Source of the DNA: Bacilli bacterium
GTDB taxonomy: Bacteria; Bacillota_I; Bacilli_A; ML615J-28; CAG-313
Length of the DNA stretch: 28,056 bases
Reading direction: 5' to 3'
NCBI GenBank assembly: GCA_900752975.1
Contig: CAADXH010000092.1
Span: 1 to 28,056, forward strand
In this document: positions 8,476 to 16,629 of the stretch, piece by piece
How the letters are laid out: each line of letters opens with the position of its first letter
How positions within the stretch are numbered: position 1 is the first letter of the stretch
Translations under genes and position numbers: made by a program
Notes under the pieces: model-generated
Database searches by the model: none
What the model saw: the letters and a program-made list of their open reading frames with translations, nothing else
What the model was told of the DNA's origin: nothing

Positions 8476-8504
8476 ATTATAACATATTTTAAAATATTTG
8501 TAAA
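8476..8504 (-). promoter_or_regulatory. strong sigma-A type promoter of the ABC operon leader
   Basis: The minus strand carries TTTACA (8499-8504), 17 bases, then consensus TATAAT (8476-8481). Transcription should begin near 8469, about 25 bases before the leader ORF and about 235 bases before the XRE start. Confidence 0.8.
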
Positions 8505-8521
8505 GCAATTGGTCGTTGCTT

Positions 8522-9784
8522 TTATTTTATATACTCTTTTGCCATCTTAACTAATTCATAAAATTCTTTCTTATATGGATCATTCATGAATTCTTCTTTA
8601 TTAATTCTTGATAAAATACTATCATAACTAGCATCAGCTTTAAACGTTGAATTACGTAATAATAAACCAAATTCAACTACGCTTGATGCGAAAAGAAAAT
8701 CATTTGATGGCGTTTCTTTAATTACACTAACACTTGATGTAATTTCTTTATTAAATTCATTTGGTACATCTTTATAGCGAACTGTGCAAGCTGCAATTTC
8801 TTTATTTTCTACGTTTTCTTTTAGTTTTAATTCAACCAAACATATTGTTGTATGTCCTGCACCAATTTCACCAGCATCTTTTTCCGTATTGTTAAAATCA
8901 TCATCACTCATTTGTTTATTCTCATAACCAATTAAACGATATGATTCTACAACATCTTTATTGAAAACAATTTGTGCTTTACAATCTTTCGCAACAGTAT
9001 TAAGCGTTCCCCCAAGTTCTGACACAAATACTTTTTTAGCTTCTAGTACTGAATCGATGTAATAGTAATTACCATTACCATGTTGAGCTAAAGTATCCAT
9101 TGTATTTGATTTTAGATTACCAGAGCCAAAGCCAAATAAAGATAGATAAATTCCTTGGTCACGTTTTGAAGAAATGAATTTTTTTAATCCATCCATTGAA
9201 CTAATGCCAACATTAAAATCACCGTCTGTAGCAAGAAATACACGGTTATTTCCACCTTCAATATAATATTTGCTTGCTATCTCATATGCTTTTTTAATAC
9301 CAGCACTACCATGAGTGCTACCATTTGCTTCAAGGTCTGACATGATTGCGGTAATCTTAGGTTTTTCATAGCCAAAGCCGCCATCAAGTAAAACTTGTTC
9401 ACTACCAGCATAAGTAACAATTGAAACACGGTCACTATCATTTAAATTATCAACAAGTAATTTAAATGCTTCAATCATTAATGGTAATTTATCAGCACTA
9501 TACATTGAACCACTAACATCAAGTAAGAAAACAAAATTATTAGGTTTAGGGTTTTCTATTTCATAATCCTTAGCTTTTACAACAACTTGTAGTAATTTGT
9601 TTTCGCGATTCCACGGGCAGTCACTAACCTCAGTAAAAGCTTTTAGAGCTTCTTCAGTATCGTTTTCATAAGAATAGTTAAAATAGCTTAACATTTGTTC
9701 AATCACAACCGCATCACTTGGTATATTCATTTTACCTTTTATCATTCTTCTAAGATTACTGTATGCGGCGGTGGAAGAGTCCAT
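8522..9784 (-). CDS. YfbK-like von Willebrand factor A domain protein, body of an interrupted lipoprotein
   Basis: 420-residue open frame. The N-terminal region reads DSSTAAYSNLRRMI...IEQMLSYFNYSY, the pattern of YfbK-type vWA proteins (family: DTASYxNxRR..., then VEELINYF). A vWA domain follows at about 80-270 with a complete metal-ion site: D89-V-S91-G-S93, a Thr in GSTHGSAG, and Asp in ATDGDFN. The C-terminal part resembles the DUF3520-type region of these proteins. In the family this body follows a lipoprotein signal peptide. Here that signal lies upstream in the same frame (9833-9961) but is cut off by a TAA at 9830-9832. The ATG at 9784 has no clear ribosome site, so this frame may be translated poorly and would yield a cytoplasmic protein. 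vWA domains bind protein partners through a metal ion; the partner is unknown. Confidence 0.85.
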   Translation of the reverse strand: MDSSTAAYSNLRRMIKGKMNIPSDAVVIEQMLSYFNYSYENDTEEALKAFTEVSDCPWNRENKLLQVVVKAKDYEIENPKPNNFVFLLDVSGSMYSADKLPLMIEAFKLLVDNLNDSDRVSIVTYAGSEQVLLDGGFGYEKPKITAIMSDLEANGSTHGSAGIKKAYEIASKYYIEGGNNRVFLATDGDFNVGISSMDGLKKFISSKRDQGIYLSLFGFGSGNLKSNTMDTLAQHGNGNYYYIDSVLEAKKVFVSELGGTLNTVAKDCKAQIVFNKDVVESYRLIGYENKQMSDDDFNNTEKDAGEIGAGHTTICLVELKLKENVENKEIAACTVRYKDVPNEFNKEITSSVSVIKETPSNDFLFASSVVEFGLLLRNSTFKADASYDSILSRINKEEFMNDPYKKEFYELVKMAKEYIK

Positions 9785-9829
9785 ACTTATATTAATTCTA
9801 TCATTCTTACTAGTTTCAATATATTCTTC

Positions 9830-9961
9830 TTATTTAATTTCTAGGTATTCCTCATTACTATAACGAATTTCTGGATAATTCATTTTATTTGATGCATTAG
9901 CACATCCAACAATCGCTGATAGTAACATAACAACAACTAAAACATTTAATATTTTTTTCAT
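9830..9961 (-). pseudogene. lipoprotein signal fragment severed from the vWA gene by an in-frame stop
   Basis: ATG 9961, with AAAGGAAAATAAGAA before it, starts a 43-residue frame MKKILNVLVVVMLLSAIVGC.. with lipobox (A-I-V-G-C20), then NEEYLEIK and TAA (9830-9832). After the stop the same frame continues EEYIETSKND.. straight into the vWA protein without another stop. One base change (GAA, CAA or AAA to TAA) explains it. The restored protein would be about 480 residues, the usual shape for this family. An upstream TATAAT is present near 9982-9987. Confidence 0.8.
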
Positions 9962-10009
9962 TTCTTATTTTCCTTTCTTTCTATTATAAACAGAATAATT
10001 CTTTTATTA

Positions 10010-10468
10010 CTATTTTGACCTTTTAACACAGATATTATTGATAATATAATCTTTAAGTTTCATTGTAATTGTAAAATAATCATTTATTACTTTTACCACT
10101 TCATTTTTAATTTTCTTTGGTAATTTCTTATTTTCGTCTAAAAACTTAAGAGCACTAATCGTTCCCATATTTGTTGATTTTATCGCATTAATACAAATAT
10201 CAAAGTCTGAATCCACAAACTTCATTTTTTCCATCAACACTCCCATAATACCAGCTGCTGTTAGACTTTCAGTTGGTTTTTCCCCCATATTAGTGATTAG
10301 ACTTGTAAACTTCTCTTCATGAGTCTTAAATATTTCTTCAATTTCTTCAATAATTCCTAAAAGCTTTTCATCCTTTAAGTTTTCACATTCCTTATGATAA
10401 ATTCTAAAAACACTATTTCCCATATGAATATAGGATAAAAATTTATTTAATTCATTTGTTTTTTCCAT
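10010..10468 (-). CDS. small helical protein, possibly ferritin-like (DUF2383-type)
   Basis: 152-residue, mostly helical cytoplasmic protein with no signal or membrane segment. The sequence has four predicted amphipathic helices with an early MGNSVFRIYHKEC segment, an HEEKF segment and a late STNMGTISALKFLDE segment, recalling ferritin-like four-helix proteins of the DUF2383 sort seen in anaerobic Bacillota. His and Glu residues that could bind metal are present, but I cannot place a full ExxH pair set with confidence. Start ATG 10468 follows GGAGGTATCAT. It has its own upstream region with a 14-bp palindrome (10484-10497). The role is not assigned; iron or redox storage would be inference from fold only. 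Confidence 0.55.
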   Translation of the reverse strand: MEKTNELNKFLSYIHMGNSVFRIYHKECENLKDEKLLGIIEEIEEIFKTHEEKFTSLITNMGEKPTESLTAAGIMGVLMEKMKFVDSDFDICINAIKSTNMGTISALKFLDENKKLPKKIKNEVVKVINDYFTITMKLKDYIINNICVKRSK

Positions 10469-10483
10469 ATGATACCTCCAAAT

Positions 10484-10497
10484 ATAGTATTTACTAT
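10484..10497. promoter_or_regulatory. palindrome ATAGTA-TT-TACTAT before the helical protein gene
   Basis: Perfect inverted repeat of six-base arms around two bases, sixteen bases upstream of the ATG at 10468 and close to where transcription would start. It could be an operator. It is short and AT-rich, so chance is possible. Confidence 0.35.
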
Positions 10498-10531
10498 TTT
10501 TGAGAGTATATGAGTGATTATGTTTGAAAAT

Positions 10532-12097
10532 TTATTTATTGATGTATTTTAACATTTCATCTAAAAGGCCAATTTTACGTGGATATTTTTCTTTTATTAT
10601 TTCATATAGGTCTTGACAATATTTTTTACCATCGTCACATTTTAACAAGCCTTTAAGCATACGGCAAGTTTCTTTATAATCACCACCAGTTTTGGCTTTT
10701 TCGGCCTTTTTTTCAAATAAGCTATAGTATAAATCTACTAATTCTTTATTATAGTCATCTTTTAAATATATTGTGTATCTTATTAAATCTTTAACATTTT
10801 TTGTTTTCATAACTAGATTAAATAAATCTTCTTTCATATCTAAAGCTTTATAAACACTCATTAAATTACTTGGCTTAATATCACTTTCTTGAATTCGTTT
10901 TAAATATTCATTAAAGTTTGGTAGTTTTCTTAATTTATTTAAAGCAGTGGATGCACCTACAATAAGGGTTTCAATATAATAGATTTCATTTTTAAGTTCG
11001 GGGTCATCTGTATAACTATACATTATATTATATAAATACTCTAAAGCACGAATATTAACCTTTTGATTTTTTAGTTGATATTTTATTTCTTCAATTAATT
11101 CTATTATATGATATCGATAAAAACTAAACATATAATCAATAAATGGTTCGGATTCTGCATACTTAAGCATAATTTCTACATCTTTATGTAGCGTTAAATT
11201 ACCTTTAAACTCTAAAATAATATGTTCCATAATCAACAAATTACCACGGGCTTCATAAAAATTAACTGAATATACATCAGGACTTTTTATTTTTTCTTCA
11301 ATATACTTTTTAATTAATTTTTTTTCATCTTCATTAAGTACGGGATAAAGGATTCTAAAAGCTTCAACTAAGATTGGATGACCAAAAACAAATTTATCTA
11401 AAAAAACATTTTTTAAATCTTCTATTTGTTCATCTGTTCCTTGCATGATTACCCAAGTCATTAGATTTTTATCTTCTTCACTTAATTTATCACTTTCAGA
11501 AGTTACTATAGATGTATGAATTTCTTCTGCTGCCTTATAAACACGATAATTAAATTGCTCAATGCTTGCGGTGATATTATTAGTTGGATCCACATCAAGA
11601 TACTGGTATTTCACTTCATTAATATGTCTTTTTATGGAAGGTAACTGGTTATAATCTACTTCTTCCATAATTAAATCTATTATTTCTTCTTTTGACATGT
11701 CTTGAAGGAAATCTTCAACAATTTTATTTACATAGTATGGTTGATATAAATCATCATCGTCATCATCTAAATCTGGATCAAAAAATTCATGGTTATCCAT
11801 ATTTCTTTTTTCGTAAACTTCACGCTCCATTTCTACTGTAAAGATTGTGGCCATAATATGTTCACATATTATTCCTTTTTTGCATAATTCACACGTACAA
11901 ACAGAATCTTCTATGTTTTTATTATCTACAGTAACGTGATATATAACGGCATTATCTTCTACCTCCGCAAATACTATATCATGAGCCTTGTGGATAATAC
12001 TTTTAACCGCATGTTTTTCCGCTAATTTTATGCCTTTAACAAATGCTTCTTCTTTTAACTCTCGTGATATCATCGTTATTTCCTCCCTATTCAACAT
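10532..12097 (-). CDS. SWIM zinc-finger domain protein
   Basis: Large, soluble, mostly helical protein. A SWIM zinc-binding motif is near the N-terminus: C67-x-C69 ... C78-x-H80 (CTCELCKKGIICEH), the CxCxnCxH pattern known to bind DNA or proteins. An acidic run (D109-D116) follows, then about 400 residues of helix without a recognised family. SWIM proteins are found beside SNF2 helicases, but none is here. The longest frame starts at 12097, but the better start is ATG 12073 (codon 9). GGGAGGAAATAACG precedes it, and the likely -10 box (12099-12104) would place transcription start inside the first codons of the longer frame. The real length is then 513 residues. It is monocistronic; the function is unknown. 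Confidence 0.75.
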   Translation of the reverse strand: MLNREEITMISRELKEEAFVKGIKLAEKHAVKSIIHKAHDIVFAEVEDNAVIYHVTVDNKNIEDSVCTCELCKKGIICEHIMATIFTVEMEREVYEKRNMDNHEFFDPDLDDDDDDLYQPYYVNKIVEDFLQDMSKEEIIDLIMEEVDYNQLPSIKRHINEVKYQYLDVDPTNNITASIEQFNYRVYKAAEEIHTSIVTSESDKLSEEDKNLMTWVIMQGTDEQIEDLKNVFLDKFVFGHPILVEAFRILYPVLNEDEKKLIKKYIEEKIKSPDVYSVNFYEARGNLLIMEHIILEFKGNLTLHKDVEIMLKYAESEPFIDYMFSFYRYHIIELIEEIKYQLKNQKVNIRALEYLYNIMYSYTDDPELKNEIYYIETLIVGASTALNKLRKLPNFNEYLKRIQESDIKPSNLMSVYKALDMKEDLFNLVMKTKNVKDLIRYTIYLKDDYNKELVDLYYSLFEKKAEKAKTGGDYKETCRMLKGLLKCDDGKKYCQDLYEIIKEKYPRKIGLLDEMLKYINK

Positions 12098-12098
12098 T

Positions 12099-12104
12099 AT
12101 TATA
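12099..12104 (-). promoter_or_regulatory. extended -10 promoter of the SWIM gene
   Basis: The minus strand reads TGATATAAT, an extended -10, about 25 bases before the ATG at 12073 that follows GGGAGG. This supports the downstream start for the SWIM protein. Confidence 0.55.
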
Positions 12105-12139
12105 TCATTTACATAAATTAAAATCTATTGATTAAAGAA

Positions 12140-12195
12140 AAATAAAGAAACTAGTTCAAAATATCAGTTCATTTTCAGATCTAGTTTCCTTGTTT
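12140..12195 (-). terminator. hairpin terminator after the cupin gene
   Basis: Arms GAAACTAG (12147-12154) and CTAGTTTC (12181-12188) pair perfectly, with a weaker inner AAAAT/ATTTT pair in the loop. T-rich sequence follows on the minus strand. It separates the cupin from the SWIM gene. Confidence 0.6.
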
Positions 12196-12201
12196 TTTAT
12201 G

Positions 12202-12531
12202 TTAAAATGCTACAACTAATAGCATTTTAAATTTTTCTTCACCTTCTACAGCATGGGGGTGGCCGGCTGGCATAACAATTGTTTCACCCACATGGAGTAA
12301 ATATGGTGTACCATCAATAGTAATTTTACCAACTCCATCAAGACATGTTACCATAGCATCACCATCAGATTTGTGCGTGCTTATTTCTTCACCTTTTTCA
12401 AATGAAAATAGTGTAATACTTACTTTATTATTTTGAATTAAAGTTTTACTCACTACTTGTCCTGCATGATAGCTAATTTGATCTTTTAAAGTTAAAACTT
12501 CTTTTTTAGTTATATTTTTCATTATATCCAT
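12202..12531 (-). CDS. small single-domain cupin protein
   Basis: 109-residue single cupin barrel. Motif 1 is around ISTHKSDGDAMV and motif 2 around PAGHPHAVEG, supplying the His residues that usually hold a metal. MVTCLDGVGKITIDG forms the central strands. Small cupins of this kind bind sugars or small ligands or act as isomerases or oxygenases; nothing here decides which. The ATG at 12531 is seven bases after AGGAGG, so I keep it over ATG 12522. The DUF4143 remnant upstream ends 16 bases before it, so the two may be co-transcribed, but a functional link is unlikely given the decay of that gene. Confidence 0.85.
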   Translation of the reverse strand: MDIMKNITKKEVLTLKDQISYHAGQVVSKTLIQNNKVSITLFSFEKGEEISTHKSDGDAMVTCLDGVGKITIDGTPYLLHVGETIVMPAGHPHAVEGEEKFKMLLVVAF

Positions 12532-12547
12532 AATATATCCTCCTAAT

Positions 12548-13228
12548 TTATTTATTTTTTTTAAATTCCGCTAAAAAGAACGACACATAATAGAAAGGTA
12601 GAGTCAAAACTTTATTATCTTCATCATATCTATAACTGTTTTCTGATACTTTAACTGCATATTTTAATTTGTTATGCGATTTGTATTTTTCCAAGGATTT
12701 TAAACTTCCTTTTTTCTTCTTTACATCTATTGGTATAATATTTTCACCATCATCTATTAAATATTCAAATTCAGCATCTTGTTTGCCCTTCCAATAATAA
12801 AGTTTATATCCTAATGACATTAATTCCACTGCAACATAATTTTCATAGAAAATTCCTGATAAAGTGTTTCGTCCTTCCTTACTTAGAAAATATTTTGCAT
12901 TAACTCCACTTTGATAAGTAAAAATTCCCATATCTGTGAGGTATAAACGATAAATTGAATCACTATTTTCTAATAAAGGAATTGTTACATTTTCTTTAAT
13001 TAATGCTGATTTTTGAATTAAAAAAGCAAACATTAACCAATCAAGTGAACTTTGCAAATTCCTATTTCTTAAATCCTTTTCCAATAATGATGGTTTGAAA
13101 TTTTTTGATTCTTTATTTAATTGAGAGTAAATATTTTCAAACACTTTTTTAGCTCGAACAATAGCTTCAGAACTAGCTTGATATAGTTCCATATCACTCA
13201 AATAATTATTGTCAAGAATATTTCTCAA
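12548..13228 (-). pseudogene. C-terminal remnant of a DUF4143 AAA-type ATPase
   Basis: 226 residues matching only the back half of the roughly 400-residue DUF4143 ATPases. A winged-helix-like segment (LEKDLRNRNLQSSLDWL) is followed by YRLYLTDMGIF, and by a PD-(D/E)xK-like end (EFEYLIDDG...IPIDVKKKKG). The N-terminal ATPase with its P-loop is absent, and a stop codon lies immediately before the first possible start. That start is a TTG at 13228 with no ribosome site; ATG 13192 is no better. The coding match begins exactly at one of two 19-bp direct repeats (13227-13278), suggesting a deletion joined at the repeat. I take it as a pseudogene. A free-standing DUF4143 protein is the less likely alternative. 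Confidence 0.7.
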
Positions 13229-13278
13229 TTAATTGCACGTTTTAGGTACTTTTTTTGTTAATTAATTACACGTTTTAG
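13227..13278. repeat. two 19-bp direct repeats, AATTAATTRCACGTTTTAG
   Basis: Copies at 13227-13245 and 13260-13278 match at 18 of 19 bases and are offset by 33 bases. The first overlaps the truncated end of the DUF4143 remnant. They could be regulator sites left from the lost gene start, or a recombination footprint. No further copy was noticed in the window. Confidence 0.75.
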
Positions 13279-13318
13279 ATAATAATATTTTTACCAATTA
13301 TTAAATTATTATTCATAA

Positions 13319-14107
13319 TTAACCCAAAGCTACATCTAAAACCATCATTAAAACAAAACCTATCATAAAACCAATGAGTGAGGCATTACTGTGCTTTCCG
13401 CTTTGAGCTTCCGGTATTAATTCTTCTACCACTACATACATCATAGCTCCAGCCGCAAAGCTTAGTAAATAAGGTAAGATTGGCGTAATGATATTTATTA
13501 AAAGTATGGTGATAATAGCACCTATTGGCTCTACTACTCCTGATAACACGCCCATAACAAAAGCTTTTGGTTTTGAAACTCCTTCACTTTTAAGAGGCAT
13601 TGAAATAATCGCTCCTTCGGGAAAGTTTTGAACCGCAATTCCCACCGCAAGAGCTAACGCACCTGATGCTGTAATACCAATGTTTCCAGCAAGAGCACCA
13701 GCAAGTACCACGCCTACCGCCATTCCTTCGGGGATATTATGAATTACTACCGCAAATACCATCATAGTGGTTTTTTGAAGTTTGCTTTTCTTTCCTTCTG
13801 ATTCAGCCGCATTTAAATGAAAATGTGGAACATATGTATCAATTAAAAGAAGACAAATCATGCCAACTATAAATCCAACCATGGCTGGAACAAACGAGAA
13901 TTTACCATATGATGTAGACATTTCAATAGAAGGGATTATCAATGACCAAATTGATGCGGCGACCATTACACCACTCGCAAAACCTAACAGGATTTTTTCT
14001 ACTGTGTCGTTTAGTTCTTTTTTCATTAAAAAGACCATCGCAGCACCAAGAGTTGTTCCTAAAAAGGGAATCATTAAACCAAGGCATAAAAATACTGCAT
14101 CATTCAT
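13319..14107 (-). CDS. ZIP-family divalent metal transporter
   Basis: 262-residue membrane protein with about eight membrane spans. Both ZIP metal-site motifs are intact: H123-N-I-P-E-G in helix IV and N161-F-P-E164-G in helix V. A short hydrophilic loop with HFH (about 95-97) sits before them. ZIP proteins import Zn2+, Fe2+ or Mn2+ into the cytoplasm; GufA/ZupT-like members are the nearest bacterial shape. The ATG shares one base with the stop of the SGNH hydrolase gene (TAATG), with GGAG inside that gene, so translation is coupled. Last gene of the three-gene operon. No metal regulator site is evident here. Confidence 0.9.
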   Translation of the reverse strand: MNDAVFLCLGLMIPFLGTTLGAAMVFLMKKELNDTVEKILLGFASGVMVAASIWSLIIPSIEMSTSYGKFSFVPAMVGFIVGMICLLLIDTYVPHFHLNAAESEGKKSKLQKTTMMVFAVVIHNIPEGMAVGVVLAGALAGNIGITASGALALAVGIAVQNFPEGAIISMPLKSEGVSKPKAFVMGVLSGVVEPIGAIITILLINIITPILPYLLSFAAGAMMYVVVEELIPEAQSGKHSNASLIGFMIGFVLMMVLDVALG

Positions 14108-15378
14108 TATTGGTTCTCCTTTCGATTATTGTATTTTATAATCATTTCCACAAGAAATTGATAAAATGCATCACCAATTTGTAAATATCCATTCATTGAT
14201 GGATGAAGTCCATTTACACCAAGACGTTCAGTCAATTCATTTCTTTTATTTACTTTTTGGTTAATCATTGGATAATTATATTCACTGTCAAATTGTCCTT
14301 TAATATCATTATAGAATACAAAATCTTTAAATTCATCTGTTAAGGTAAGTTTTTCAAGCCATTCATCATAATTAAACGCCGTAATCGTATATCCAAACCA
14401 ATCATGATAGTAACCACTCGCTCCATAACAAGCAGTCACTCCACCATTTGGACATGACAGCTCAATTCCCATTACGCCAATTAAAGCATTGGGAAAAGCT
14501 TGGTGTAAGTTTTCAAGAAATAGTGGTGCATATTTTTTATGATTAGTAAAGTCTTCACTATATGGCATGTATAGTCCATTACCCGTTAAGAAAGTAAATA
14601 TAAGATCTGGTTCTTCTAGTTTATTTTTCTTAATATAATCCTTAAAATCTAGTTTTCCAGTTTCATTATTCCAAAATGGATTACCATCAATATATTTTGA
14701 ATTTTCTATCTTAATCTTCTTGTTACTATTTTCCAAAATCATTTCACTTGTAATTTCGGGATTTACTTTATAGTTTCCCTCTAAACGACTAAATGTTAAG
14801 GCATTTCCTTCTATTTTTCGTAATTTCCATTTTAAATTATTATTAATCCAAATAGTATCGATGTCATTATTTTGTACAAAATCTTTAGTTTCAACCACTA
14901 AATTTGTGGTAGGACTTTCATCTTGATATTCAAAAAAAGTCTTCCACTGCCAACCTCCATACCCTTCATAACCAGTTTTACCACGGTGCATTGTGCCAAT
15001 GAAATTTAGCATATTTGGATATAGTTGATTATATTTGTTAAATCCTGTATCTGGCCAAACTCCATTAATCGTTTCACTATCACCAATGCATAAAATATTT
15101 AGTGGCTTGATTGGCGCTACTTGCTTATTAACAACTAAAATTGTGGTTTTACTCTCAAGAAGTTTCCCCCCATCACTATAAACATGAATAGTAAGAGGAT
15201 ATTCACCCTCTTCACCTACTACTGGAGTGTATGTAAAATAGCGGTTATATGTAAATCCTTTTTCACATTCAGCAATTATATAGTATAGATAAGGATTATG
15301 TTTTCGAATTATCCCTCTAAAGAATAATTCAAATGGTTCATTAATTGTTAAATAATATTTAGTGGGAAGTGAAATCAT
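14107..15378 (-). CDS. SGNH/GDSL-family hydrolase (esterase-like), cytoplasmic
   Basis: 423-residue protein without signal peptide or membrane spans. An N-terminal beta-sandwich-like region of about 85 residues is followed by an SGNH hydrolase domain. Block I is LCIGDSETINGV with nucleophile S101, a GNG segment supplies the block III Asn, and block V is NGLHPSMNGY with H392. The usual block V Asp three residues before the His is Asn389, a variant that I believe occurs in some families. SGNH enzymes remove acyl groups from lipids or glycans; the substrate is unknown. Start ATG 15378 follows AGGAGAATTT. It is the middle gene of the CmpB-like / SGNH / ZIP operon, eight bases after the first gene. 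Confidence 0.8.
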   Translation of the reverse strand: MISLPTKYYLTINEPFELFFRGIIRKHNPYLYYIIAECEKGFTYNRYFTYTPVVGEEGEYPLTIHVYSDGGKLLESKTTILVVNKQVAPIKPLNILCIGDSETINGVWPDTGFNKYNQLYPNMLNFIGTMHRGKTGYEGYGGWQWKTFFEYQDESPTTNLVVETKDFVQNNDIDTIWINNNLKWKLRKIEGNALTFSRLEGNYKVNPEITSEMILENSNKKIKIENSKYIDGNPFWNNETGKLDFKDYIKKNKLEEPDLIFTFLTGNGLYMPYSEDFTNHKKYAPLFLENLHQAFPNALIGVMGIELSCPNGGVTACYGASGYYHDWFGYTITAFNYDEWLEKLTLTDEFKDFVFYNDIKGQFDSEYNYPMINQKVNKRNELTERLGVNGLHPSMNGYLQIGDAFYQFLVEMIIKYNNRKENQ

Positions 15379-15386
15379 AAATTCTC

Positions 15387-16133
15387 CTATTTTTCTTTTT
15401 TATTTTTTATGTTATTAAACTTTTCAATTAATTCTTGCTTTAGATTTGGATAAGCTTTAACTAAACGCAAACTTTCCATTTTTTTCTTTAAAGCTTCACC
15501 TTTTTCAATACCACTAAGGGTAATATCTGATAATGTTTTACCAATCGCATCAGATGTTGCATGAATTCCCCCAACAAATTTTTTGAATTCTTTAGATATT
15601 TTATTAAAGTGAATCATTTGAAGAACTGTAAAGACGAAGTCAGTTAAAATAACAACACTAAAGATTATAACAAATACAACTCCTACTTTATATGGTATTT
15701 TCATTAATAAGTCGTTAACAATAACATGAAAAATATCAACAACTAGTAAACATATAATTCCCCATATAAATGAGAATTTTAGACAAATATAACCTTTAAG
15801 GTTGCACTTTTGATTGGAATAGTCCCACCATTTAGTGTGGAAAAACTTTTCTAAAACAAATCCTGTTACTAACTCCAAAAGTGTAGTTAGTCCTACTGAA
15901 CAAAAGAACAAAAGAAACGGATTATCTTTAACTGGAGTTAAACAAAGTAATACAATACAAACACCTGTTCCGTATATTGGGCATACTGGTCCATTTAAAA
16001 AGCCACGGTTAATAAATTTATTAGTCCTAAATGTGGCATAAATCACTTCCATACACCAACCTAAAAATGAGTATACAAAAAAATATAGTAGTAGTTGATA
16101 AAGTGAAAAATCAAAAATCATTATTTTATTCAT
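15387..16133 (-). CDS. CmpB-like multi-spanning membrane protein (PF06541-type)
   Basis: 248-residue membrane protein with about five hydrophobic spans and a charged cytoplasmic tail (about 190-248). The early YSFLGWCMEVIYAT, NRGFLNGPVCPIYG and later KWWDYS are the hallmark stretches of the PF06541 family, annotated as putative ABC transporter permease (CmpB). Its true function is not established, and no ATPase partner is adjacent: the nearby ATPase at 17362 is broken and of another family. The ATG at 16133 follows AGGAGGACACT. An extended -10 TGGTACAAT lies just upstream (TACAAT at 16159-16164), so this gene leads the operon with SGNH and ZIP. Confidence 0.85.
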   Translation of the reverse strand: MNKIMIFDFSLYQLLLYFFVYSFLGWCMEVIYATFRTNKFINRGFLNGPVCPIYGTGVCIVLLCLTPVKDNPFLLFFCSVGLTTLLELVTGFVLEKFFHTKWWDYSNQKCNLKGYICLKFSFIWGIICLLVVDIFHVIVNDLLMKIPYKVGVVFVIIFSVVILTDFVFTVLQMIHFNKISKEFKKFVGGIHATSDAIGKTLSDITLSGIEKGEALKKKMESLRLVKAYPNLKQELIEKFNNIKNKKEK

Positions 16134-16193
16134 AGTGTCCTCCTAATTAGTTACTATTATTGTACCACATTTTATTAATTTTGTCTTTTACTT

Positions 16194-16238
16194 TTCACTA
16201 AAAGAAGACTATGAAGTATAATTCATAGTCGACTAGTG
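16194..16238 (-). terminator. terminator after the decayed ABC permease
   Basis: Nested inverted repeats: GACTATGAA / TTCATAGTC (16207-16215, 16222-16230) inside TCACTA / TAGTGA. The minus strand continues with a T-rich stretch. It still closes the mutated operon. Confidence 0.6.
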
Positions 16239-16258
16239 ATATTTATATACTTATAGTT

Positions 16259-16504
16259 TTAATCAATTCCTTTTAATGATTCAACCATATCAATTTTTCT
16301 ATTTTTTCTAGCAATCAAAACACTTACAACTAGTGATAATAAAAGGGTAAGTATTATTGTTAGAAAGTAAGTTAAAACTCCTACTTTTGGAACCATTTCA
16401 TATTCACTTGCTAATTTTTTAATCAAGAACTTCAATGTAGCTACACCTAGAGGAATTCCTAGAAGTACACCAATCCCTGAAAGCCATAAATTTTGACTAA
16501 TCAA
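16259..16504 (-). pseudogene. C-terminal fragment of FtsX/MacB-type ABC permease
   Basis: 81 residues (TTG start, no ribosome site). The frame extends upstream through TSYKRIGNLL and then runs LISQNLWLSGIGVLLGIPLG, a membrane region, and LIARKNRKIDMVESLKG. This is the usual last two spans and tail of large FtsX-type permeases. It is in a different frame from the preceding fragment. The about 90 bases before it encode the end of the first FtsX domain (EGKTMGSILPVFFLAIAIL), so a long central stretch of the permease has been deleted. Confidence 0.8.
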
Positions 16505-16629
16505 TAAATTACCAATTCTTTTATAGCTAGTCGATGCATTGTCGTTACCATAATTAAAATAGCAATTGCAAGGAAGAAAACGGGAAGAATTGAACCCATG
16601 GTTTTTCCTTCATCAGCTTCACCTTGTGA

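Noticed and set aside
13226..13278. Direct repeats as the start of a CRISPR array
   Set aside because: Only two 19-bp copies with a 14-base gap, AT-rich, no cas genes.
13860..14184. Plus-strand ORFs opposite the ZIP and SGNH genes
   Set aside because: Antisense shadows of conserved proteins; no promoter or ribosome site.
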